Below are positions 17,817 through 27,458 of a stretch of DNA of 64,000 nt, piece by piece. Origin of the DNA: Ignavibacteriales bacterium. Its GTDB lineage: Bacteria; Bacteroidota; Ignavibacteria; Ignavibacteriales; Ignavibacteriaceae. The notes beneath the pieces were generated by a model. The model made no database searches and was not told the DNA's origin. It saw nothing but the letters and a program-made list of their open reading frames with translations. Both the position numbers and the translations under genes were made by a program. Every line of letters starts with the position of its first letter. The first letter of the stretch is position 1. The stretch is taken from the NCBI GenBank assembly GCA_016707285.1, contig JADJIA010000007.1:1-64000 (forward strand), in the 5' to 3' direction.

Positions 17817-18875
17817 TTAAAACCACTTCTTTTTTTTGAAATAATAGACAAAACCAAGTGCAACAGAAAGCATCAGAAGCAGAGTTGCCGGATACCCCCA
17901 CCACTTGCTAATCTCGGGCATATTATGAAAATTCATTCCGTATATCCCTGCAATAAAAGTGAGAGGCATAAAGATGGTTGAAATTACCGTTAAAACTTTC
18001 ATTATGTCGTTTAAGCGATTGCTGGTGAACGACATATAAACATCAATAAGGGAAAGAGTGCTCTCACGCAGGTTTTCGAGTATTTCTATTACCTGATTAA
18101 TGTGATCGTGTGTATCATTAAAATAGATCAAAACTCCTTCGCTAATCTGTGAAATCTCTTTTTTATGTATTTTATTCATGATATCTCTTACAGGCCAGAT
18201 AGACTGACGGAAATGCCTCAATTCGTTTCTGAGGTGTTGCAGAGGCTTAAGATCACTTACGGGCTTATCACTGAAAAACATCTCCTCAATATCTTCCACT
18301 TCATCATTAATCTGTTCGAGAACAATGTAATACTCATCTATAACCAGATCGAAGACTGCATAAAAGATGGCATCTGCGTTGGAGTCGGCAAAAATCTTTC
18401 CTTGTTCAATTCTTTGTTCAATTATCTTCAGAAAATCTTCTTCAAAATCTTGAAATGTTACTAAACAGTTATCACTGAGCAAAAGGCTAATCTGATTGGA
18501 AGAGCTGTTCTTTTTTCCGTTGATGAGCAATCTGTCAATTTCTGCAAAGAGAAGACCCCCGATTTCTTCAATTTTTGGTCGCTGATAAACATTGAGTATA
18601 TCTTCTACGGTAAGTTCATGAATTTTGAAATATTCGGCGAGGATGGTAAAATATTTTGTCTCTGTGAAACCGATCATACGGATCCATCGTGCACCGGTGT
18701 GTTTCTTTTTAAGCATCAACTTAAGTTCTTCGGGAGAGGTTATCTCATGTTTTGAGAATTTCCCTTCTTCAAAATCTATTAGAATAATTGTGGATTTAAC
18801 ATCGGTATTAATTCCGGTGTATAAAAGACTTCCCGGCGGTTTTCCGACTTTAAGGGTATGTTTGCGTTGGTTCAT
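17817..18875 (-). CDS. corA: CorA-family magnesium/cobalt transporter
   Basis: The protein has 352 residues with a large soluble N-terminal domain. Two C-terminal membrane helices (about 290-312 and 325-345) are separated by the signature YGMNFHNMPE. It forms a pentameric Mg2+ channel in the inner membrane. The start MNQRKHTLKVGKPPGSLLY fits the family. It is convergent with the mmd operon and transcribed alone. No Mg-responsive riboswitch is apparent upstream. Confidence 0.93.
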   Translation of the reverse strand: MNQRKHTLKVGKPPGSLLYTGINTDVKSTIILIDFEEGKFSKHEITSPEELKLMLKKKHTGARWIRMIGFTETKYFTILAEYFKIHELTVEDILNVYQRPKIEEIGGLLFAEIDRLLINGKKNSSSNQISLLLSDNCLVTFQDFEEDFLKIIEQRIEQGKIFADSNADAIFYAVFDLVIDEYYIVLEQINDEVEDIEEMFFSDKPVSDLKPLQHLRNELRHFRQSIWPVRDIMNKIHKKEISQISEGVLIYFNDTHDHINQVIEILENLRESTLSLIDVYMSFTSNRLNDIMKVLTVISTIFMPLTFIAGIYGMNFHNMPEISKWWGYPATLLLMLSVALGFVYYFKKKKWF

Positions 18876-19025
18876 AGTTATTAAATTTTGTTTTATACAA
18901 TATACTCTTTTTTAGTCAATGGTTTGGTGTTTGGAGAGTCACAAGGGGCTAAAACAACTCTTTGTACTTTATATTATTATTTGTAAGTTTCGAGACAGGA
19001 AAAATTTCTTATTCAAGGAAAAAAA

Positions 19026-20723
19026 ATGGATATATACGGAAAAAAAGTATTGGTGCTTGGTGGATGGGGTTTGGTTGGAAAAGCCATAACCCGTCGTCTT
19101 ATGATCGAAAAACCATCGGGCATAATCATAACCTCTCTTAAGGAGAGCGAAGCAAAAGAAGAAGTTGAATATTTAAATAAAACTTATCCTGAAGCCGGTG
19201 CAAATTTCTTCATCCCCTGGTGGGGAAATGTGCTTGTACGCGATGAATACAAAGATATCAGTCGTGCGGAAATGTTAGCTGATCCCGTTAAGAGAAAAAA
19301 GATCATTAGTGATGTAATGGATGATCTTACAGATGATGTGCTTGAGGAACAGTCACTTTATAAATTGCTTAAAGAACACAAACCTGATATTGTTATCGAT
19401 TGTATTAACACAGCCACAGGTATTGCTTATCAGGATATCTTCACTGCATATAAAAATCTTAAAAAAGTACTTTATGAATCAACTGATCGTGATCTGCTCG
19501 TATCAGAAACCGAAAAACTTGTTGCAGTTCTCTACATCCCACAGCTGATCCGTCATATTCAGATTCTTTACAATTCGATGCACAAATTCGATACAAAAGT
19601 TTATCTGAAAATTGGTACTTCCGGAACAGGTGGCATGGGGTTAAACATCCCTTACACTCACAGCGAAGAGAAACCTTCCAGAGTTTTGTTGAGTAAATCA
19701 GCAATTGCAGGAGCACACACTCTTCTGCTCTTCCTGATGGCAAGAACGCCGGGTGGTGCAATCACAAAAGAGATAAAACCTGCTGCCGCAATTGCATGGA
19801 AAAAGATCGAATTTGGTACGATCAAAAAACAGGGCAGGGAAGTTGAAATCTACGATGTCCCTCTCGATTCTGCCATCTCTTTGGAAGGTAAAATTTATAA
19901 AGAAACGGGCAAAAAATTTGAGGCGAAAGGTGTTTTAAGGTCTGTCTTTATTGATACAGGTGAAAATGGAATCTTCTCACGCGGTGAGTTTGAAGCAATT
20001 TCAGCTCAAAAACAGATGGAATTTGTTACTCCCGAAGAGATCGCAAATAATTCCGTTTTTGAGATAATGGGCGGAAACACGGGTCACGACATTATCAACG
20101 CACTTGACAATGCAAATATGCACCCATCATACCGCGCCGGATATATGCAACATCTTGCAGTTGCCAAACTTGCCAAACTTGAAGAGGAACATGGAGTTGC
20201 TTCTGTTGCTTTTGAGATGCTTGGCCCGCCGAGACTTTCAAAACTTCTTTTTGAGATTGAAATTCTTAAACGCACCTGTGGTACCTTTAAGGATATCGTT
20301 AGCAAATCACCGGAAGAACTTACTGAAATATGCACAAGATTTATTCTGGATAATGAAAAATTCAGAAATGAAGCCATTTCAGTAGGAATTCCTGTTTTGA
20401 TGAAGGATGGTAAAAGTCTTCTTCGTGGTCAGTTGATGAAAATTCCTGTTTTTGGAGCTGAAACCGAACTCGAAATAACTCCTTCCGAAATGGAAAAATG
20501 GGCTGAAGCAGGTTGGATCGATCTCAGGACAAAAAACTGGGAAATGTGGATATCCAGAATAAATGCAATTGTGGATGAAGCTGAATTGATCCCCGAGGAT
20601 GATACCAGTTCACTCCATGTGAGAACTGAGCAGTATTGGAATTACTTCAAAGTAATTGATGTTGGTAAAGTGGTTTCCTGGATCTTCATTAATGAAGAAA
20701 AAGGGAATCGTATGAAGGATTAA
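19026..20723 (+). CDS. NAD(P)-binding Rossmann-fold protein of unknown function
   Basis: This 565-residue protein opens with a dinucleotide-binding motif (KKVLVLGGWGLVGKAITRRL). It also has epimerase/SDR-like stretches such as KPDIVIDCINTATGIAY and LKIGTSGTGGMGLNIPY. I do not recognise the rest: the C-terminal 250 residues (VTPEEIANNSVFEIMGGNTG..., HGVASVAFEMLGPPRLSKLLFE...) resemble no family I can name. It is monocistronic with its own terminator. It is probably a cytoplasmic oxidoreductase or sugar-nucleotide-type enzyme; the substrate cannot be told. AGGAAAAAAA lies upstream of ATG 19026. Confidence 0.65.
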   Translation: MDIYGKKVLVLGGWGLVGKAITRRLMIEKPSGIIITSLKESEAKEEVEYLNKTYPEAGANFFIPWWGNVLVRDEYKDISRAEMLADPVKRKKIISDVMDDLTDDVLEEQSLYKLLKEHKPDIVIDCINTATGIAYQDIFTAYKNLKKVLYESTDRDLLVSETEKLVAVLYIPQLIRHIQILYNSMHKFDTKVYLKIGTSGTGGMGLNIPYTHSEEKPSRVLLSKSAIAGAHTLLLFLMARTPGGAITKEIKPAAAIAWKKIEFGTIKKQGREVEIYDVPLDSAISLEGKIYKETGKKFEAKGVLRSVFIDTGENGIFSRGEFEAISAQKQMEFVTPEEIANNSVFEIMGGNTGHDIINALDNANMHPSYRAGYMQHLAVAKLAKLEEEHGVASVAFEMLGPPRLSKLLFEIEILKRTCGTFKDIVSKSPEELTEICTRFILDNEKFRNEAISVGIPVLMKDGKSLLRGQLMKIPVFGAETELEITPSEMEKWAEAGWIDLRTKNWEMWISRINAIVDEAELIPEDDTSSLHVRTEQYWNYFKVIDVGKVVSWIFINEEKGNRMKD

Positions 20724-20748
20724 AATAATCCTGTCTGAATTGTTTTAA

Positions 20749-20779
20749 GAGGCTGTCCGTTGCGGACAGCCTTTTTTTT
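20749..20779 (+). terminator. Intrinsic terminator
   Basis: AGGCTGTCCG (20750-20759) pairs perfectly with CGGACAGCCT (20763-20772) around TTG, then seven T. It ends the preceding Rossmann-protein gene. Confidence 0.9.
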
Positions 20780-20831
20780 ATTATATTTAATCCTTAAACT
20801 AAATTCTAAAAACCAATCCCCGGATTCATCT

Positions 20832-22721
20832 GTGTTAAAAAAACGATTAAGTGTAGTCTTCCTGCTATTAATGTCATTTTCCCTGTTAAATGCCCAAAAA
20901 ATCCCATCCTCTTATTCGAATATCGGTTTTGAAAGGGAGAGGGGTTTATTCTATTTCCAGGACACTGATAAAAAAATATATGAACAGGTACGGAAATCGA
21001 GATTTACTGTTGATCAGTTAATTGGTGGAATTACAGGAACCGAAAAAGGAGTGGCATTCGATTTTTCTGATTCATTATTAAACGGGACACTTTATTATGG
21101 ATTGATACCGGTTGGAGACGGGAAATATTCAATCCCCGTTTGGTTCAACAGGAGTGTTAAAATTGTTGGAGGCAAGTCTGAAGTAAATATAAAGGAAAAT
21201 CTTTCAAAGACTTACGATATGACCGGTTGGCAAACAAAAGGATATGGATTGTTGGGTTACAGAATAACCTCTGCCGAGGGTGCGATAATATATGACGGCA
21301 AAATTGAATTTGTTGTTGGTGATCCGTTTCTCGTTTCGAATACTATCGTGGATGGGCCATTTGTTGATAATGTCACCGAAAGCTCCGCAGTCATTTCCTT
21401 CATTACAAATTTTGAGTGTGAACCATCGGTAACCGTTGGGGAGAGGATATATGAACTGGAACCCTCGAAAAAGCATGAACTGCAGGTCACAGAACTGTTG
21501 CCCGGTACAGAATATGACTATACAGTCAGGGCAGGGAATACAATCCAGGAATTAAAATTCAAAACCGCACCCCAAAAAGGAAACAACTCAAAGTTCACAT
21601 TTGCTTATGCAAGCGATTCGAGGTCTGCCATGGGAGGTGGCGAGAGGAGTGTTTATGGAGCAAATGTTTACATCATGAGAAAAATAATGTCTCTTGCTGC
21701 ATTTAAAGGAGTCGATTTTATGCAGTTTACGGGTGATCTGATAAATGGATATGCATATGATCCCGAGGATAACCGTATTCAATACCGGAACTGGAAAAAT
21801 GCTGTTCAGCCATTTGCTGCCTTTTTCCCGATTTATGAGACCATGGGGAATCATGAAGGATTACACACCCGGTTTTATGACGAAAACAACACATCAAGAT
21901 ATATAAGAATTGATCGTTTCCCCTATGATTCTCTGTCAGCTGAGGCATTGTTTGCCGATGAGTTTGTTAATCCGGTTAGTGACCTTGAGACTGAAGATGG
22001 CTCAAAATATGACCCTGATCCAAATTCAATCGACTTTCCTTCATACCGGGAGACTTCATTCAGTTATGTATATGGCAACACAGCCATGATTGTTCTCAAT
22101 TCCAATTATTGGTTTGGTCCCGATGTACGGAAGGAGCCGTTGTTATCCGGCAATCCTCATGCTTATATTATGGATAATCAGTTTGACTGGTTTAAAAAAG
22201 AGATTTTAAGATTTGAAACTGACTTGGATGTAAAACACATTTTTGTTTCCGTGCATACTCCCATGTTTCCTAATGGTGGACACTCGGGGGACGATATGTG
22301 GTATTCGGGCAACAACAAAATCAGACCAAGAATTGCCGGAAGAGATTCTGATTTTGGGATAATTGAACGAAGAGATCAGATGCTTGAGGTGATGGTGAAC
22401 CAATCAAAAAAAGTAAGGGCAGTGCTTACCGGTGATGAACATAATTACAATCACCTTGTTATCAATCCTGAGATGGAAATGTATCCTGAAAAGTGGGACA
22501 AAAAGAGATTGAAGTTAAATCGTACCATTTACCAGATAAATAATGGTGCTGCAGGGGCTCCTTATTATGCGCAGGAGGTTCTTCCGTGGAGCCGTTTTTG
22601 TAATTCCTTCACCACTCGTAATGCTTTGGTTTTTATAACCGTTGATGGTGAGAAAATAAGTGTTCAAACTATCAACCCCGATACGCTGGAAGAGATAGAA
22701 ACATTTGAAATTGAACCATAA
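20832..22721 (+). CDS. Secreted metallophosphoesterase with N-terminal Ig-like domain
   Basis: I choose GTG 20832: it opens a signal peptide (VLKKRLSVVFLLLMSFSLLNA), while the longer open frame begins in the upstream terminator. No strong RBS is seen. The product is about 629 residues. Residues about 180-260 resemble the fibronectin-like domain of purple acid phosphatases (ESSAVISFITNFECEP, LLPGTEYDYTVRAG). The calcineurin-like core follows: FTFAYASDSRS, DFMQFTGDLING, YETMGNHEG, VSVHTPMF and VLTGDEHNYNH, which supply the two-metal ligands. It is probably a periplasmic or surface phosphatase or nucleotidase; the substrate is unknown. Confidence 0.8.
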   Translation: MLKKRLSVVFLLLMSFSLLNAQKIPSSYSNIGFERERGLFYFQDTDKKIYEQVRKSRFTVDQLIGGITGTEKGVAFDFSDSLLNGTLYYGLIPVGDGKYSIPVWFNRSVKIVGGKSEVNIKENLSKTYDMTGWQTKGYGLLGYRITSAEGAIIYDGKIEFVVGDPFLVSNTIVDGPFVDNVTESSAVISFITNFECEPSVTVGERIYELEPSKKHELQVTELLPGTEYDYTVRAGNTIQELKFKTAPQKGNNSKFTFAYASDSRSAMGGGERSVYGANVYIMRKIMSLAAFKGVDFMQFTGDLINGYAYDPEDNRIQYRNWKNAVQPFAAFFPIYETMGNHEGLHTRFYDENNTSRYIRIDRFPYDSLSAEALFADEFVNPVSDLETEDGSKYDPDPNSIDFPSYRETSFSYVYGNTAMIVLNSNYWFGPDVRKEPLLSGNPHAYIMDNQFDWFKKEILRFETDLDVKHIFVSVHTPMFPNGGHSGDDMWYSGNNKIRPRIAGRDSDFGIIERRDQMLEVMVNQSKKVRAVLTGDEHNYNHLVINPEMEMYPEKWDKKRLKLNRTIYQINNGAAGAPYYAQEVLPWSRFCNSFTTRNALVFITVDGEKISVQTINPDTLEEIETFEIEP

Positions 22722-22796
22722 CTAATGAGAATCTGTTAGTATATTGTAATATTAAAAGTTAAATTTTTTGAAAAAGAACACAATTATGAGGTATAA

Positions 22797-23291
22797 ATGT
22801 TAAACGCGAAAATGGAAAAAGCTTTAAATGAGCAGATAAATAAAGAGATTTTCTCTTCCTATCTTTATCTTAGCCTTGCAGCATATTATGAGACTTTAAA
22901 TTTGTCAGGCTTTGCAGCTTATTACAAAGTTCAGGCAAATGAAGAGTATGCTCATGCAATGAAGATTTATGACCATGTTCACACCCGTGGTGGAAAAGTT
23001 GAATTGGAAGCAATTGCAAAACCTCAGGTAGAATGGGCAGGTGCTTTAGACGGATTAAAAGCTGCTTTTGAACACGAACAGTTCATCTCAAAAAGCATTT
23101 TTTCTTTGGTTGATCTTGCCAACGAATTAAAAGATCACTCAACCAATACCTTCCTTAACTGGTTTGTTGAAGAACAGATTGAAGAAGAAGAGTCAGCTCT
23201 TGCTGTGGTTACCAAACTTGAAATGATTGGCGAATCGAAAAACTCTCTTTATCTTTTTGACAGAGATATGGGGAAAAGAGCCGCGAAGTAG
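22797..23291 (+). CDS. ftnA: Ferritin
   Basis: The protein has 164 residues, typical of non-haem bacterial ferritin. The four-helix bundle shows the ferroxidase ligands in EQINKEIFSSYLYLSLAAYYE, ANEEYAHAMKIYDHV and FVEEQIEEEESA. It stores iron as Fe(III) mineral in the cytoplasm and removes Fe(II). It is a single gene with a GGTATAA stretch just before ATG and an intrinsic terminator after it. No Fur-box-like palindrome is obvious. Confidence 0.94.
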   Translation: MLNAKMEKALNEQINKEIFSSYLYLSLAAYYETLNLSGFAAYYKVQANEEYAHAMKIYDHVHTRGGKVELEAIAKPQVEWAGALDGLKAAFEHEQFISKSIFSLVDLANELKDHSTNTFLNWFVEEQIEEEESALAVVTKLEMIGESKNSLYLFDRDMGKRAAK

Positions 23292-23345
23292 GTATTAATT
23301 ATTAAGTATTAATTCTTATTTTGATACATTTTTATTGTGGTTTTT

Positions 23346-23377
23346 GGCTGTTCCTTACGGGGCAGCCTTTTTTTTTG
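23346..23377 (+). terminator. Intrinsic terminator of ferritin
   Basis: GGCTGTTCC pairs with GGGGCAGCC around a short loop, followed by nine T. It is the third member of the GGCTGT terminator set. Confidence 0.85.
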
Positions 23378-23452
23378 TTATTTAGTTTCCAATAAAATTA
23401 AAAATCTGTTAAATTTATTATTCGTTTATTCTAATTTTAGAACAGGAAAGAT

Positions 23453-24331
23453 ATGAAAGGTATAATTCTTGCCGGGGGTTCCGGTTCGAGGCTCTACCCA
23501 ATTACAAAAGTTTACAGCAAACAGCTTGCGGTTATTTACGATAAACCGCTCATTTATTATCCTCTGTCAGTTCTTATGCTTGGAGGAATCAAAGATGTTT
23601 TGATAATTTCTAACGAGGAAACCATCCCACTTTATCAAAAATTATTTGATGACGGAAGCCATCTTGGGATGAATATTGAATATAAACTTCAGGATGCTCC
23701 GAGAGGAATCGCTGAATCGTTTATTCTTGGTGCCGAATTTATCGGTGATGACAATGTTACTCTTATTCTCGGTGACAACATCTTTTTTGGTGATCTTGAA
23801 TTTTTCTATAACGCCGTTGCAGAACATACCGCGGGTGCCAAGATTTTTGGTTACAGAGTTACAGACCCTGAAAGATATGGAATTGTAAATTTTGACAGGT
23901 CGGGAAAAGTTCTTACGATTGAAGAGAAGCCAAAACAACCAAAATCGAATTATGCAGTTCCGGGATTATACATTTACGATAACAAAGTTGTTGAAATTTC
24001 GAAAAATCTTAAACCATCCGCAAGAGGTGAACTTGAGATCACTGATGTAAACAATGTTTATCTCAATGAGGAGGCTTTAAGGGTTGAAGTTATTGGCAGA
24101 GGCGTTGCATGGCTTGATACCGGAACACCACAGGCACTGCTTCAGGCATCAAATTTCTTTGGTGTAATTGAGGAACGACAGGGTCTCAAAGTTGCATGTC
24201 TCGAAGAAATTGCGTTTAATAAAGGGTTTATTTCAATGGAGGAGTTCAGAACATTGATCGATTCCATTCCACAGAGCATGTATAGAAACTATCTTGAAAA
24301 AGTAATTCAAGAATATGAAGAAAACAGATAA
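23453..24331 (+). CDS. rfbA: Glucose-1-phosphate thymidylyltransferase
   Basis: The protein has 292 residues, the standard RfbA/RmlA length. Landmarks are MKGIILAGGSGSRLYPITKVYSKQL (nucleotide-binding loop), PLSVLMLGGIKDVLIIS, LGDNIFFG (metal Asp), NYAVPGLYIYDN and RGVAWLDTGT. It makes dTDP-glucose from dTTP and glucose-1-phosphate, the first step to dTDP-rhamnose for surface polysaccharide. rfbC follows 21 bases later; rfbB and rfbD are not in this window. Confidence 0.95.
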   Translation: MKGIILAGGSGSRLYPITKVYSKQLAVIYDKPLIYYPLSVLMLGGIKDVLIISNEETIPLYQKLFDDGSHLGMNIEYKLQDAPRGIAESFILGAEFIGDDNVTLILGDNIFFGDLEFFYNAVAEHTAGAKIFGYRVTDPERYGIVNFDRSGKVLTIEEKPKQPKSNYAVPGLYIYDNKVVEISKNLKPSARGELEITDVNNVYLNEEALRVEVIGRGVAWLDTGTPQALLQASNFFGVIEERQGLKVACLEEIAFNKGFISMEEFRTLIDSIPQSMYRNYLEKVIQEYEENR

Positions 24332-24352
24332 TACCATTATTGTGAGTAGAAA

Positions 24353-24907
24353 TTGAAAATAATAGACAGCAGGCTGAACGGGATCCTGTTATTGAAACCG
24401 GATGTTTTTGAAGATCAACGAGGATTTTTCTTTGAGTGTTTTCATACTGAAAAGTTGAAATCTCTCGGAATTAACCAACAATTTGTTCAGGATAATCTCT
24501 CCAAATCTTCGGTCGGAACGATAAGAGGGCTCCACTTCCAGCAGCCACCGTTTGATCAGGGGAAACTCTGTCAGGTGATTTCCGGCAGAGTGCTTGATGT
24601 AGTCGTGGATATCAGGAAGGGTTCACCAACATATGGCGAACACTTCTCCACTGAACTCTCAGACGAGAATCATCATATGGTTTGGATTCCACCCGGTTTT
24701 GCTCATGGATTTTCCGTTCTTTCACCCATCGCAATCTTTCATTACAAATGCACCGGTTTCTACAACAAATCATCAGAACGAACTCTTCTTTATAACGATT
24801 CAACTTTAGAAATCAACTGGAAAGTTGATAACCATATCGTTTCTGAAAAAGATACTCAGGGTGAACCTTTGGCTTCACTCGACACCCAATTTTTATACAA
24901 GATTTAA
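24353..24907 (+). CDS. rfbC: dTDP-4-dehydrorhamnose 3,5-epimerase
   Basis: This cupin enzyme of 184 residues starts with TTG at 24353, which gives the canonical MKIIDSRLNGILLLKPDVFEDQRG opening. It contains FVQDNLSKSSVGTIRGLHFQ with the catalytic His, VVVDIRKGSPTYG, and WIPPGFAHGF. It epimerises C3 and C5 of the dTDP-4-keto sugar. It lies between rfbA and glgP and ends 10 bases before glgP. Confidence 0.94.
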   Translation: MKIIDSRLNGILLLKPDVFEDQRGFFFECFHTEKLKSLGINQQFVQDNLSKSSVGTIRGLHFQQPPFDQGKLCQVISGRVLDVVVDIRKGSPTYGEHFSTELSDENHHMVWIPPGFAHGFSVLSPIAIFHYKCTGFYNKSSERTLLYNDSTLEINWKVDNHIVSEKDTQGEPLASLDTQFLYKI

Positions 24908-24917
24908 CAGATATAAT

Positions 24918-27392
24918 ATGAAAAATTCACTCTTTTTTACCGATCGCGAAGCTCTTGAAAGTTATACGCTATCCAATCAGTTTTTTGAACATCTGGAGTT
25001 TATACTCGTAAAAACCCGCCAGACGGTTACCGATAACGACATGTATTATGCGCTTTCTCTTTCGATTAGAGACAGATTAGTGAGGAACTGGCTTCGCACA
25101 CAGCATGTCTATAATTCAAAAGATGTTAAAAAAGTTTATTATCTCTCCCTCGAATTTCTGATGGGAAGACTCCTCGGCAATGCGCTGATCAACATGGACT
25201 ACTATGAAGACTGCCGTAAAATTTTAAGAAAAGATGATTATGTCCTCGAAAACATTGTTGAGCTTGAACACGATATGGCATTGGGGAATGGTGGTCTGGG
25301 CAGACTTGCAGCATGTTTCCTCGATTCGATGGCCACTCTTCAGCTCCCTGCTTTTGGGTATGGAATCAGATATGAGTTCGGAATTTTTAAGCAGGAAGTT
25401 GTTAATGGTAAACAACAGGAACAACCCGACTACTGGTTGGCTCATGGATGTCCATGGGAAATCCCAAGAAGAGAATTAACTTTCAGAATCAAATATTTTG
25501 GAAGAGTTGTTTCTGTGAGAACCCCCGACGGGAAGATCAAAAACAACTGGATTGACACCGAGGATATTCTCGCTGCAGCTTATGATGTACCCGTTCCGGG
25601 TTATAAATCAGACACCGTTAACAACCTTCGACTTTGGGCTGCAAGGGCAAATGAAGAATTTAGCTTCCAGGAGTTCAACGATGGTAACTATGTTGCTGCG
25701 GTTGAGAGAAAAAACATCTCGGAAAACATTTCTAAAGTATTATACCCCAACGACAGCTACACAGAAGGTAAATTCCTCAGACTAAAACAGCAATACTTTT
25801 TTAGTTCCGCTTCTCTTCAGGATATCATTAGAAAATATGGCTATAACCACAAAACTTTTGATAAATTCCCTGAAAAAGTTGCTATTCAGTTGAATGATAC
25901 ACATCCTGTAATTGCGATTCCCGAATTAATGCGAATTCTTCTTGATGAAGCAGGACTTTCCTGGGAAGAAGCCTGGAGGATTACCCAGGGTACATTCGCT
26001 TATACTAATCACACTGTGGTTCCTGAAGCTCTTGAGGAATGGTCGGTTTCAATTTTCGAAGAACTTTTACCGCGCCACCTTCAGATAATTTATGAGATAA
26101 ACTATAATTTCCTTAAAGAGGTGAGAGAGAAGTTTAATTTCTCCGAGGAAGTTATCTCAAAACTTTCGATTATCAGAGAGAACCCCGATAAGAGAATAAG
26201 AATGGCTAATCTTGCAATTGTTGCCTGTCATTCAGTGAATGGTGTGGCGGCACTCCACTCAAACATACTGAAACAGCTAATCTTTAACGATTTCTACACT
26301 CTTTATCCTAAAAAATTCAAAAATGTGACCAACGGAATCACATTCAGAAGATGGATCAGGCACGCAAATCCACTTCTTTCTTCTCTTATTTCAGACAGAA
26401 TAGGTGAAGACTGGATACTCCACAATGAAAAAATCGCTGAAATCGAAAAATTTGCTGATGATCATGAATTCCTGAACGACTGGAGTCACATTAAGTGGTT
26501 TAACAAACAACTCCTCGCCAAGTTCATTAAAACTGAATACGGATTGAGTGTTTCAACTGATTCAATTTTTGATGTGCATATAAAGAGATTCCATGAATAT
26601 AAAAGGCAGTTGCTGAATGTGCTTCATGTGATCACACTTTATAACAGAATAAAAGAGAATCCCCGGTATGATGCCACACCAAGAACTGTAATTTTTGCAG
26701 GGAAAGCTGCCCCGGCTTACCACATAGCAAAATTGATCATAAAGCTTATCCATTCTGTTGCCGATGTTGTAAATAATGATCCTGTTGTTGGAGATAAACT
26801 TAAGGTGGTGTTTATCGCCAATTATGGAGTTTCTCTCGCCGAAAGGATCATTCCGGCAGCTGATCTCTCTGAACAGATATCCACCGCAGGACTTGAAGCA
26901 TCCGGAACAGGCAATATGAAATTTGCCTTAAATGGTGCTCTCACAATCGGTACGATGGATGGAGCAAACATCGAGATCAGAGAAGAAGTTGGTGACGACA
27001 ATATTTTCATTTTTGGTTTGCTTGCAGATGAAGTTCTTGAATTAAGGGCTTCGGGTTACAACCCCAGAGACTACTACGACAGAAATCCTGAACTTCGCAG
27101 AGTGATCAATATGATTGCAGGTAACATCTTTTCGCCTGCAGAACCGGGAATCTTCCAGCCGATTATCGATTCTCTGATGTCCAGTGATTATTACATGTTG
27201 TTGGCTGATTACGAAGATTACATCCGTGTTCAGGATGAAGTTGCGGCAACATACCGCGACCGGGAGAAATGGAACAGGATGTCGCTCCTCAACACTGCCA
27301 GAATCGCCAAATTCTCAAGTGATCGTGCCATCATGGAATATGCCAAAAACATCTGGAACATTAAACCTGTTAAAGTGAAAGTTGATAAATGA
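24918..27392 (+). CDS. glgP: Glycogen/alpha-glucan phosphorylase
   Basis: ATG 24918 gives 824 residues, the family's usual length; the open frame to 24825 overlaps rfbC and is not needed. Markers are LSLEFLMGRLLGNALINM, LGNGGLGRLAACFLDSMATL, QLNDTHP, VTNGITFRRW and the PLP-lysine stretch EASGTGNMKFALNGALTIGT. It releases glucose-1-phosphate from storage glucan, which could feed the neighbouring rfbA. Cytoplasmic. A terminator follows. Confidence 0.95.
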   Translation: MKNSLFFTDREALESYTLSNQFFEHLEFILVKTRQTVTDNDMYYALSLSIRDRLVRNWLRTQHVYNSKDVKKVYYLSLEFLMGRLLGNALINMDYYEDCRKILRKDDYVLENIVELEHDMALGNGGLGRLAACFLDSMATLQLPAFGYGIRYEFGIFKQEVVNGKQQEQPDYWLAHGCPWEIPRRELTFRIKYFGRVVSVRTPDGKIKNNWIDTEDILAAAYDVPVPGYKSDTVNNLRLWAARANEEFSFQEFNDGNYVAAVERKNISENISKVLYPNDSYTEGKFLRLKQQYFFSSASLQDIIRKYGYNHKTFDKFPEKVAIQLNDTHPVIAIPELMRILLDEAGLSWEEAWRITQGTFAYTNHTVVPEALEEWSVSIFEELLPRHLQIIYEINYNFLKEVREKFNFSEEVISKLSIIRENPDKRIRMANLAIVACHSVNGVAALHSNILKQLIFNDFYTLYPKKFKNVTNGITFRRWIRHANPLLSSLISDRIGEDWILHNEKIAEIEKFADDHEFLNDWSHIKWFNKQLLAKFIKTEYGLSVSTDSIFDVHIKRFHEYKRQLLNVLHVITLYNRIKENPRYDATPRTVIFAGKAAPAYHIAKLIIKLIHSVADVVNNDPVVGDKLKVVFIANYGVSLAERIIPAADLSEQISTAGLEASGTGNMKFALNGALTIGTMDGANIEIREEVGDDNIFIFGLLADEVLELRASGYNPRDYYDRNPELRRVINMIAGNIFSPAEPGIFQPIIDSLMSSDYYMLLADYEDYIRVQDEVAATYRDREKWNRMSLLNTARIAKFSSDRAIMEYAKNIWNIKPVKVKVDK

Positions 27393-27423
27393 TCTTAGGT
27401 ATTAATTATTAATTATTGTTTTT

Positions 27424-27458
27424 AAAGCTGTTTCCTTCGCCGGAGACAGCTTTTTTTT
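27424..27458 (+). terminator. Intrinsic terminator of glgP
   Basis: AAAGCTGTTTCC pairs with GGAGACAGCTTT (one G-T pair) around TTCGCC, followed by T. The T-run abuts and overlaps the stop codon of the convergent SDR gene. Confidence 0.88.

Noticed and set aside
24825..24917. Longer glgP start at 24825
   Set aside because: It overlaps rfbC and adds a leader not found in the family; ATG 24918 gives the normal N-terminus.
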